5,124 nt of DNA. Source: Ruminiclostridium sp. (GTDB lineage: Bacteria > Bacillota > Clostridia > DSM-8532). The stretch spans positions 10,469 through 15,592 of the forward strand of contig DOHN01000006.1 in assembly GCA_003535195.1 (NCBI GenBank), read 5' to 3'. The position numbers and the translations under genes were made by a program. Below the pieces are notes generated by a model. The model was not told the origin of the DNA. It did not search any database and saw only the letters and a list, made by a program, of their open reading frames with translations. Shown one piece after another: positions 1 through 5,124 of the stretch (positions are counted from its first letter, which is position 1; each line of letters begins with the position of its first letter).

Positions 1-75
1 CCCCCCCCGTCATTCCTTCAATATCTGATTCACTTAAGGTTTTATGTAGGCATACCCTTCATTTTGCTTTATAAG
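1..75. other. Left-edge stretch without a callable gene, starting with a C8 run
   Basis: The window opens with eight consecutive C residues (G8 on the minus strand), unusual in this AT-rich context. Read on the minus strand, the segment after the CDF stop codon has an open frame from about position 58 to the edge that would read VCLHKTLSESDIEGMTGG. It has no convincing start codon or Shine-Dalgarno sequence, and I do not recognise it. It could be the edge of a neighbouring gene or non-coding DNA. No terminator hairpin is visible after the CDF stop. Confidence 0.4.
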
Positions 76-660
76 TCAATCACAGGACTTATTTTCACAA
101 CCTTCGTCCTGATAATCAACTTCAATGGTGACGTGGTCTATTCCCTTTTCCTTCATTAATCTTCTGATCTCCTGCTTGATGGCAATGATTTCCTGATGCG
201 CAATCCCATCTTTCACAATGATATGAGTGCTTAATAGGTTTTTCTCCCCCTCCAATGACCAAAGATGGGTATGGTATGCAGAAATCGCCCCGGTCTTCCC
301 TGTGATTTCCTGCTCAATTTCCTTTATGGATAAGTCTTTAGGCACTCCCTGCAGAAAAATATTCAATATCTGTTTTAAATTTTTTATCACATTATACAGT
401 ACAACGACGGAAATCAAAATAGACAAAATCGGGTCAAGAACAGGAATATCTGCGATCAAGAGCACAATGCTCACGATCAATATGGCCATCCACCCCAGCA
501 CATCCTCCAGCAGATGCCATGAAACCACCTTTTCGTTTATCGAGGTACCCTTTTTTAACCGCAGAACAGCAATGCCATTGATGAATATTCCCAGTATTGC
601 AAACACCAGCATGCCCTTTGAATTTATGGGTTTTAATTCTACCACGTTTATCAAATAGAA
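76..660 (-). pseudogene. Cation diffusion facilitator (CDF/CzcD-type) metal efflux transporter, N-terminally truncated remnant
   Basis: CDF proteins export Zn2+, Co2+, Cd2+ or similar divalent metals across the membrane in exchange for protons. The readable 192 residues match the C-terminal two thirds of a CzcD-like protein. They include the PINSKGM segment before TM3, TM3-TM4, and TM5 with the metal-site motif HxxxD (H47, D51 counted from the TTG at 654). TM6 (VLDPILSILISVVVLYN) follows, then the cytoplasmic metal-binding domain with YHTHLWSLEGE, STHIIV and HVTIEVDY, ending in a short GCENKSCD tail. The family is normally about 300 residues. About 100 residues holding TM1 and TM2, including the other half of the transport site, are missing. 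Upstream the frame meets TAA at 672-670. No ATG/GTG start or Shine-Dalgarno sequence is present, only a TTG at 654, and the DUF1848 terminator lies immediately upstream. I saw no displaced N-terminal part in the other minus-strand frame that stays open here. Family assignment is firm; loss of function is inferred. Confidence 0.82.
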
Positions 661-677
661 TATCAGAGATTAAATTT

Positions 678-713
678 AAAAAGCCCTGTAACCAGTATCG
701 GTCCAGAACTTTT
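678..713 (-). terminator. Intrinsic terminator after the DUF1848 gene
   Basis: On the minus strand AAAAGTTCTGGACC (713-700) pairs with GGTTACAGGGCTTTT (693-679) around the 6-nt loop GATACT. The stem has 14 pairs including three G-U wobbles and one bulged A. It runs into a TTTTT tract (682-678) continuing as AAATTTAA. The hairpin begins 10 nt after the TGA of the DUF1848 gene, the expected place for a Rho-independent terminator. Because the stem carries A's on one arm and T's on the other, it could also act on plus-strand transcripts. Confidence 0.75.
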
Positions 714-723
714 GGACGTATCA

Positions 724-1806
724 TCAAAGTATGGATTCCCCATTCCTGTCAGATCTCAAATATTTATGATAATTGATATCCGCTACCTGCGGCGAGCTGT
801 TGGCATAGCAATAAATACACCGGTGACCGCAAGTATCGTATTGCCCGATGTCCTTGCTTATGATGCATCCACAGCTCTCTCTCTGGCCTTTATCTTTTAA
901 CTTCTTAGCTCTGTTAGAACTATTATCTCTGCTCATTTCCAAAGAGGTTCTATCTTTGTCATCCATAAAATCGAATAGTGACATTTCCTGATATTTCGAA
1001 ACCTCACTGTTGTTTTCATAACCTAAAAAGCTCATTAATTCTTCATCCTGTGAAAATGCTTTAATCATTAAATCATCGTCAATACATTTATTCTTTTTAA
1101 TATGGTATTTATTTAGGTCTATGTCTTCTGAGCAAGTTGCTATATCCAACCCCCAATTTTTATTTATATCATTCAATCCTTTTGCCACCGCTTCCATGGT
1201 TTCAGGAGTAAATTCTTTATAATTGATATGATGCCGGTGCAAATTATTTTGCACCTTCCGATAGGCAGAAATATCCGCAAAACTGATTACAAGTTTATTC
1301 GTATAGTCCGCAATCTGATTTCCTACCTTCAAAATCTTATCCAATAAACCTTCCACCGTAATTTTATCGGTCAATATTAAGGGATCGAATCTCCAAATCA
1401 CCTTGTCCTTTCCGATTCTCTCTGAAAGCATCTTAAAGGTATCTATTCTTTTATCAAGGCTTCTTACTCCTATCTCTAATCCTTCTTTTTCATAGTCGTT
1501 TACCGTAAATAAAAAATAGTAATTTATACCCTTGCTATCAACCTCTTTAAGATACGGAATGACGGGCTGGGCATCTTTCGTCCAAAATACAATTACACGG
1601 GCCTTAGCAAAAGAAATATACTGCGGCTTTCTATTAAAAGGATTGATCCACTTCACATATCCCTTCCTCAGTCTGTTCATGAACCAGTCTGAATAAAATG
1701 CAGGAATATCAGTAGACCTGCTTGCAGAAATAATAACGGGTGCAACCCCTTTTACTCTGCCCTCTTTAGTATCAACATCTATCGTTTCCCACCTATTTGA
1801 AGTCAT
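724..1806 (-). CDS. DUF1848 family protein with C-terminal radical-SAM-like cysteine cluster
   Basis: This is a 360-residue protein of the DUF1848 family; the function is unknown. Recognisable family segments are the N-terminal VIISASRSTDIPAFYSDWF block, the VIVFWTKD block, YYFLFTVNDY, KVIWRFDPLIL, the middle IATCSEDIDL and KCIDDD, and the C-terminal CGCIISKDIGQYDTCGHRCIYCYAN. The last contains C312 and C314 (CxC) and then C326-x3-C330-x2-C333, the spacing of the radical-SAM 4Fe-4S motif. An acidic, low-conservation linker (about residues 245-300) precedes it. The ATG at 1806 is chosen because GGGGA lies 8 nt upstream (1819-1815) and an extended -10 box ends 34 nt upstream. An in-frame TTG at 1902 would add 32 residues, but it falls inside the glmS terminator hairpin. 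An ATG at 1821 is a less well placed alternative. The gene has its own promoter and terminator, so co-regulation with glmS is not indicated. Homologues are presumed Fe-S or radical-type enzymes, but that is inference. Confidence 0.88.
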   Translation of the reverse strand: MTSNRWETIDVDTKEGRVKGVAPVIISASRSTDIPAFYSDWFMNRLRKGYVKWINPFNRKPQYISFAKARVIVFWTKDAQPVIPYLKEVDSKGINYYFLFTVNDYEKEGLEIGVRSLDKRIDTFKMLSERIGKDKVIWRFDPLILTDKITVEGLLDKILKVGNQIADYTNKLVISFADISAYRKVQNNLHRHHINYKEFTPETMEAVAKGLNDINKNWGLDIATCSEDIDLNKYHIKKNKCIDDDLMIKAFSQDEELMSFLGYENNSEVSKYQEMSLFDFMDDKDRTSLEMSRDNSSNRAKKLKDKGQRESCGCIISKDIGQYDTCGHRCIYCYANSSPQVADINYHKYLRSDRNGESIL

Positions 1807-1840
1807 GGCCTGATTCCCCATTCTTCTGATTTCCCATCCG

Positions 1841-1884
1841 ATTATAACATCCTCTATTATAAGCATATTTCCGGGGCATAAAAA
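1841..1884 (-). promoter_or_regulatory. Promoter region of the DUF1848 gene (extended -10, tandem TATAAT)
   Basis: Two perfect TATAAT hexamers occur on the minus strand between the glmS terminator and the DUF1848 start, at 1846-1841 and 1861-1856. The proximal one is preceded by TG with one base between (TGTTATAAT), an extended -10 element. That fits with its poor match at the -35 position. The distal one has only a weak TTTTTA (1884-1879) 17 bp upstream, lying in the terminator U-tract. Initiation from the proximal box would be near 1834, giving a leader of about 28 nt. Which box is used cannot be decided from sequence. Confidence 0.6.
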
Positions 1885-1928
1885 GCCCGCGGAGGTTTGC
1901 AAGATCGCTCCTGCACGCGCTCCGCGGG
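1880..1928 (-). terminator. Intrinsic terminator of glmS with two-tier stem and GCGA tetraloop
   Basis: On the minus strand CCCGCGGAG (1928-1920) pairs perfectly with CTCCGCGGG (1894-1886), followed by C and TTTTT (1884-1880). Between the arms a second stem forms. TGCAGGA (1915-1909) pairs with TCTTGCA (1904-1898), with one G-U pair, around the GNRA-type loop GCGA (1908-1905). Internal loops of 4 and 3 nt separate the two helices. The hairpin starts 53 nt after the glmS stop codon and insulates the DUF1848 gene from glmS transcription. Confidence 0.9.
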
Positions 1929-1981
1929 TCTTATCAAATTTTACTATCGTCCATCATTAATACCCGGCCATGGATACCCGA

Positions 1982-3808
1982 TTATTCCACGGTTACGCTC
2001 TTGGCAAGGTTTCTCGGCTTATCAACATCGTTACCCTTCATAACTGATACATAATAGGCAATGAGCTGCATGGGAGTGACAACAACAACGGGTGCAAACA
2101 GCGGGTCCATATCGGGAATGGTGATGACCGCATCGGCTGCCTTGGAAACCTCCTCAACATGCTTATCCATTGTGATAGCCAGAACCACTGCTCCTCTTGC
2201 CTTTACCTCCCGGATGTTGCTGATCATTTTATCAAAGAGATGATCCTGGGTCAGCGGGCAAACAACCAGCGTGCCCTCTTCAATGAGTGCAATGGTGCCG
2301 TGCTTGAGCTCTCCTCCTGCGTAAGCCTCCGAGTGGATATAGGAGATTTCCTTCAATTTCAGGGACCCTTCCATGGAAAGGGCATAGTCAAGGCTTCTGC
2401 CCAGGAAGAAAACGCTTTTCGCATTAAAATGCTGATAGGCAAACTTCTGAATAACTTTTCTTTCTTTTAAGACCGTATCCACATACTGAGGCAGTTTTTG
2501 AAGGTCCTCCAAATAGTTGAAAAAGGTTTCATCATCCAGCAGGCCTTTTTTTCTTGCAAAGCTCAGGGCCACCAGATATAAAGCTGCAAGCTGGGTATTG
2601 TAAGCCTTTGTGGAAGCGACCGCAATCTCGGGCCCCGCCCAGGTATAAAGCACATCATCGGCCTCTCTGGCAATGGAACTGCCCACAACATTTACAATGC
2701 CCAGTATTCGGGATCCCTTTTTCTTGGCTTCGCGCATGGCCATAAGGGTATCCAGTGTTTCACCCGATTGGCTGATGACAATGGTAATCTGCTTTTCATT
2801 CACGATGGGGTCACGATAACGGAACTCCGATGCAACATCCACCTCCACAGGTATATGCGCCAGTTTTTCGATAACGTACTTTCCTATCACGCCAGCATGA
2901 TAAGCCGTTCCGCAGGCAATTATATTGATCTTTTCACAGTTTTTGATCATGTCATCGGTCAGCTCAAACTGATCCAAAACGATTTCGTTGTTTTTGATTC
3001 TGGAGCTGATGGTAGACCGGATCACAGCGGGCTCCTCAAATATTTCCTTCATCATGAAATGCTCAAAACCGCCTTTTTCAGCCGATGCCACATCCCAATT
3101 CACATGAAAAACATCGCGCTGGACCTTTTCGCCTAGAAGGTTATAAATGTCGACATTCCCTGCCGAAATACTGGCCACTTCCTTGTCTTCAAGGATATAA
3201 ATATCCCGGGTATATTCCAGAATAGCAGGGATATCCGATGCAATAAAATTCTCATCTTCTCCCAGGCCGACAATGAGCGGACTATCCTTCCTGGCCGCTA
3301 AAAATCTATCGGGACAGTCGGTGCAGACCACTCCGAGCGCATAGGCGCCTTCCACATCGTTTAATGTATTCATTACAGCTTTAAGCAAGTCTCCCTTGTA
3401 GTTATACTCGATCAGATTGGATATAACCTCGGTATCGGTCTCAGATTTGAACACAAATCCCTTGCTCATCAAAAATTCTTTGAGCTGCATATAGTTTTCA
3501 ATAATCCCGTTGTGTACTACGGCAATTTTGCCGTTGTTGCTCAAATGGGGATGGGAATTTACATCGTTTGGCTCCCCATGCGTCGCCCAGCGGGTATGGC
3601 CGATACCCATAATCCCCTTCAGCTCGCAGTTTTTAAGCTTATCCTCCAATACGGCCAGACGGCCCTTTGTCTTTACCACATTAATTTTGTCGGCGTTCAG
3701 AACGGCCACACCGGCAGAATCATAGCCCCTGTATTCAAGCTTCTTCAAGCCTCCGACCAAAACATTGGTAACATCTCTTTTGCCAATATATCCAACAATT
3801 CCGCACAT
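1982..3808 (-). CDS. glmS: Glutamine--fructose-6-phosphate aminotransferase (isomerizing)
   Basis: GlmS converts fructose-6-phosphate plus glutamine to glucosamine-6-phosphate plus glutamate in the cytoplasm, the committed step to UDP-GlcNAc and peptidoglycan. The 608 residues equal the family's usual length. The N-terminal class II glutaminase domain (about 1-240) begins MCGIVGYIG, with Cys2 as the nucleophile exposed after Met removal. It shows HTRWATHG (71-78), HNGIIENY (99-106, with the oxyanion Asn100 and Gly101) and SETDTEV (Asp125). Two SIS sugar-isomerase domains follow. Visible motifs are CGTAYHAG (299-306), SQSGET (346-351) and ASTKAYNTQ (398-406), and then GGELKHG, holding the predicted catalytic Glu500 and His504. 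The tail KPRNLAKSVTVE carries Lys603. No key residue is missing. The ATG at 3808 has AAGGAGA (3824-3818) 9 nt upstream. The gene lies downstream of glmM in the same direction. It is preceded by a glmS ribozyme and closed by a strong terminator, so it is expected to be controlled by GlcN6P-triggered mRNA cleavage. Confidence 0.98.
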   Translation of the reverse strand: MCGIVGYIGKRDVTNVLVGGLKKLEYRGYDSAGVAVLNADKINVVKTKGRLAVLEDKLKNCELKGIMGIGHTRWATHGEPNDVNSHPHLSNNGKIAVVHNGIIENYMQLKEFLMSKGFVFKSETDTEVISNLIEYNYKGDLLKAVMNTLNDVEGAYALGVVCTDCPDRFLAARKDSPLIVGLGEDENFIASDIPAILEYTRDIYILEDKEVASISAGNVDIYNLLGEKVQRDVFHVNWDVASAEKGGFEHFMMKEIFEEPAVIRSTISSRIKNNEIVLDQFELTDDMIKNCEKINIIACGTAYHAGVIGKYVIEKLAHIPVEVDVASEFRYRDPIVNEKQITIVISQSGETLDTLMAMREAKKKGSRILGIVNVVGSSIAREADDVLYTWAGPEIAVASTKAYNTQLAALYLVALSFARKKGLLDDETFFNYLEDLQKLPQYVDTVLKERKVIQKFAYQHFNAKSVFFLGRSLDYALSMEGSLKLKEISYIHSEAYAGGELKHGTIALIEEGTLVVCPLTQDHLFDKMISNIREVKARGAVVLAITMDKHVEEVSKAADAVITIPDMDPLFAPVVVVTPMQLIAYYVSVMKGNDVDKPRNLAKSVTVE

Positions 3809-3824
3809 AATAAAAACTCTCCTT

Positions 3825-4055
3825 CATTTAATTTGATTCCATGGAATTTTGCATCATAAAATGTTCCGATTGACAAGGTTAACTCCAAGAAAAAAGACAA
3901 ACATCTTATGATCACATTCTTTAAAAAAATGCAATACCTCTTCATGAAACAGCAAAAACAACCCTCGCTGTGCATATAAAGCATCAGCAGGACATATTAT
4001 GTCTTTGCAGCATTCATAATAGGGTCTGATGGTAACCGGAAATAGAAATGCAGGA
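3825..4055 (-). other. Long non-coding leader between the ribozyme and glmS
   Basis: About 230 nt separate the ribozyme 3' end from the glmS Shine-Dalgarno sequence. I see no convincing gene here. Two minus-strand open frames cross it, at 4063-3854 and 3984-3745. The first would start inside the ribozyme, the second would run into glmS out of frame, and neither resembles a known protein. Visible structure includes a perfect 13-nt palindrome GACATAATATGTC (4003-3991). Another hairpin pairs GGAA and TTTT (3867-3864, 3861-3858) with AAAATTCC (3850-3843) around a 2-nt bulge. An overlapping palindrome TTCCATGGAA (3846-3837) competes with that hairpin. No clear terminator with a U-tract is present. 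Confidence 0.5.
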
Positions 4056-4200
4056 AAGTCCACTAAAACACTTTCTGTTCTGCCGTCGCCGACAGTTTTT
4101 GTTGGTGTTTTTTCGATGGTGGCACACCGGAGGGTTTCCGCCGAAGATTCGATAGCCTCCCTCTCCTCGTCAACTAAGAAAAGCCTTAGTTCTGGCGCTA
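4056..4200 (-). ncRNA. glmS glucosamine-6-phosphate-activated ribozyme (riboswitch)
   Basis: This is a self-cleaving RNA in the glmS 5' leader. It uses GlcN6P as a cofactor, so high GlcN6P destroys the message; in Bacillus subtilis the cut RNA is degraded by RNase J. The core begins AGCGCCAGAACT (4199-4188), with the expected cleavage between A4199 and G4198. P1 is AACTAAG/CTTAGTT (4191-4185 with 4178-4172). The hallmark blocks GTTGACGAGG, TATCGAA and TTCGGCGG follow, and GAGGG pairs with CCCTC. P3 is CGGTG/CATCG (4129-4125 with 4118-4114). Its loop bases CCAC (4122-4119) pair with GTGG (4063-4060) as the 3' pseudoknot. P4 is AAAACAC/GTGTTTT (4111-4105 with 4071-4065), capped by P4.1 CTGTCG-GCGA-CGGCAG (4095-4080), a GNRA tetraloop hairpin. 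All core elements look intact, so an active ribozyme is predicted. The 3' boundary is approximate. Confidence 0.96.
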
Positions 4201-4259
4201 TTTATACTGCCTGAAAACACAATCCTCCTATCCAGCAGTCACTTTTGCATTTCAATTCT

Positions 4260-4288
4260 ATTATATTCTATTTGTTTCGCAATGACCA
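4260..4288 (-). promoter_or_regulatory. Probable glmS promoter upstream of the ribozyme
   Basis: On the minus strand a perfect TATAAT (4265-4260) has TGGTCA (4288-4283) 17 bp upstream. The latter matches four of six positions of the TTGACA -35 consensus. Initiation would fall near 4253, leaving about 54 nt before the ribozyme cleavage site. No strong terminator is visible between the glmM stop and this site, so read-through from glmM is also possible. Confidence 0.5.
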
Positions 4289-4311
4289 TGCAATAATAAA
4301 TTTCACTAAAA

Positions 4312-5124
4312 TCAACCCAGCCGCTCCTCGATTAATTTGACAAGTTCCTCGGCTTTGGCCGTTATAAATTGCTGATCGCGGCCTTCGATCATCACCCGGA
4401 CAAGGGGCTCAGTACCCGAAGGTCTTATCAGAACACGGCCCTCACCATGGAAGGTTTCTTCAAGCTCACGGCATTTTCCGGCGATAATGGGATCGTTCAA
4501 ATAGTCGTTCTTTTTGGCATTGCTGACCCGCGCATTTCTAAGGACCTGAGGGAAAATTGTCATAACCCCTGCCAGCTCGGATAATTTCCTGCCCGACTCC
4601 TTCATCACCGACAAAAGCTGCAATGCTGTAACCAGACCGTCGCCCGTGGTATTGTGAGTTCGGATTATGATATGGCCGGACTGCTCGCCGCCCAGGACAA
4701 AATCCCCCTCTAGCATTTTTTCGAGTACATAGCGGTCCCCAACACTGGCTTTAATAATATGTAGGTCATTTTCTTTGGCCATGACATCAAAGCCTAAATT
4801 GCTCATAACGGTTGCCACGATGGTATGATCCTTTAAAAGGCCTTTGTTCTTAAGACTCAAACCGATAATGGCCATGATTTTATCGCCATCCACCACATGG
4901 CCTTCTTCATCAACGGCCAAAACACGGTCAGCATCGCCATCAAAGGCCAGACCGACATCACAGCCATTATCGACGGTATAATTCTTCAGCATTTCAAGAT
5001 GAGTGGAGCCGCAATTTCTATTGATATTCAAACCATCGGGGTCATTGCTGATGACAAGAAGCTCCGCCCCTAATTTTCGGACAGCTTTGGGCGAAGTCTC
5101 AAATGAAGCGCCGTTGGCGCAATC
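4312..5124 (-). CDS. glmM: Phosphoglucosamine mutase, C-terminal part (runs off right edge)
   Basis: GlmM interconverts glucosamine-6-phosphate and glucosamine-1-phosphate, the step after GlmS on the way to UDP-GlcNAc. The open frame reaches the window edge with 270 residues, beginning DCANGASFETSPKAVRKLGAEL. The family is about 450 residues, so roughly 180 N-terminal residues, including the phosphoserine loop, lie outside. Counting from the edge, the Mg2+-binding DGDADR loop is at 62-67, the sugar-binding GEQSGH at 146-151, and the phosphate-binding RPSGTEPLVR at 234-243. The peptide NINRNCGSTH, soon after LLVISNDPDG, is also typical of GlmM rather than of other phosphohexomutases. An in-frame TTG at 5031 is internal, not the start. 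The stop lies about 110 nt before the ribozyme, the familiar glmM-glmS order of Firmicutes. No defect is visible in the part present. Confidence 0.97.
   Translation of the reverse strand, partial: DCANGASFETSPKAVRKLGAELLVISNDPDGLNINRNCGSTHLEMLKNYTVDNGCDVGLAFDGDADRVLAVDEEGHVVDGDKIMAIIGLSLKNKGLLKDHTIVATVMSNLGFDVMAKENDLHIIKASVGDRYVLEKMLEGDFVLGGEQSGHIIIRTHNTTGDGLVTALQLLSVMKESGRKLSELAGVMTIFPQVLRNARVSNAKKNDYLNDPIIAGKCRELEETFHGEGRVLIRPSGTEPLVRVMIEGRDQQFITAKAEELVKLIEERLG

Noticed and set aside
227..900. Plus-strand frames and an overlapping minus-strand frame (434-727) across the CDF and DUF1848 3' regions.
   Set aside because: They lie opposite or out of frame with clear CDF and DUF1848 protein similarity. 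The 434-727 frame crosses the terminator and does not supply the missing CDF N-terminus.
1807..1902. A 32-residue N-terminal extension of the DUF1848 protein from TTG at 1902.
   Set aside because: The extension starts inside the glmS terminator hairpin and spans the TATAAT boxes. It does not resemble family sequence, and a ribosome site fits the ATG at 1806.
1929..1981. Direct repeat CGGGTAT twice (14-nt period) between the glmS stop and its terminator.
   Set aside because: Only two short copies; not distinguishable from chance and no function suggested.
2061..3859. Several plus-strand open frames of 60-122 codons opposite glmS.
   Set aside because: They are antisense shadows of the well-supported glmS reading frame, with no recognisable products.
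3745..3984. 79-codon minus-strand open frame overlapping the glmS start.
   Set aside because: It runs out of frame through the first codons of glmS, which is certain, and has no supporting ribosome site or homology.
3854..4063. 69-codon minus-strand open frame between ribozyme and glmS.
   Set aside because: It starts at a GTG that is the P3.1 pseudoknot strand of the ribozyme, has no Shine-Dalgarno sequence, and its product is unrecognisable.
4280..4311. Possible terminator directly after glmM.
   Set aside because: ATTGC repeats are direct rather than inverted, and no stable stem with a following T-tract is visible.

Overview
The window carries a cell-wall amino-sugar locus on the minus strand. 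The organism is most likely a Gram-positive anaerobe of the Clostridia. The basis is a glmS ribozyme (a Firmicutes-centred RNA), strong AAGGAGA-type ribosome binding, AT-rich intergenic DNA with TATAAT boxes, and a DUF1848 protein of the kind common in clostridia. This placement is inference; no rRNA or other marker is present.

In transcription order (right to left) the layout is as follows. (1) The C-terminal 270 residues of phosphoglucosamine mutase, GlmM, run off the right edge. (2) An intergenic promoter follows. (3) A complete glmS ribozyme/riboswitch lies at about 4199-4056, with P1, the P3/P3.1 pseudoknot and the P4/P4.1 elements readable. (4) A long leader of about 230 nt lies between ribozyme and gene. 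(5) A complete 608-codon glmS follows, closed by a strong intrinsic terminator containing a GNRA tetraloop. (6) A separately promoted DUF1848 gene comes next, encoding an uncharacterised protein with a radical-SAM-like CX3CX2C motif at its C-terminus, followed by its own terminator. (7) The last gene is a 5'-truncated cation diffusion facilitator (CDF) efflux gene, which looks like a pseudogene. (8) A 75-nt left edge begins with eight C's.

GlmS makes glucosamine-6-phosphate (GlcN6P) from fructose-6-phosphate and glutamine. GlmM converts it to glucosamine-1-phosphate on the way to UDP-GlcNAc. The ribozyme upstream of glmS senses GlcN6P and cleaves the glmS message, giving feedback on the first step. 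No sequence evidence ties DUF1848 or the CDF remnant to this pathway; each is separated from its upstream neighbour by a terminator.

I did not find a clearly new multi-gene system. The points most worth a second look are the C-terminal cysteine cluster of the DUF1848 protein, the long structured leader between ribozyme and glmS, and the broken CDF gene. No convincing gene is seen on the plus strand.
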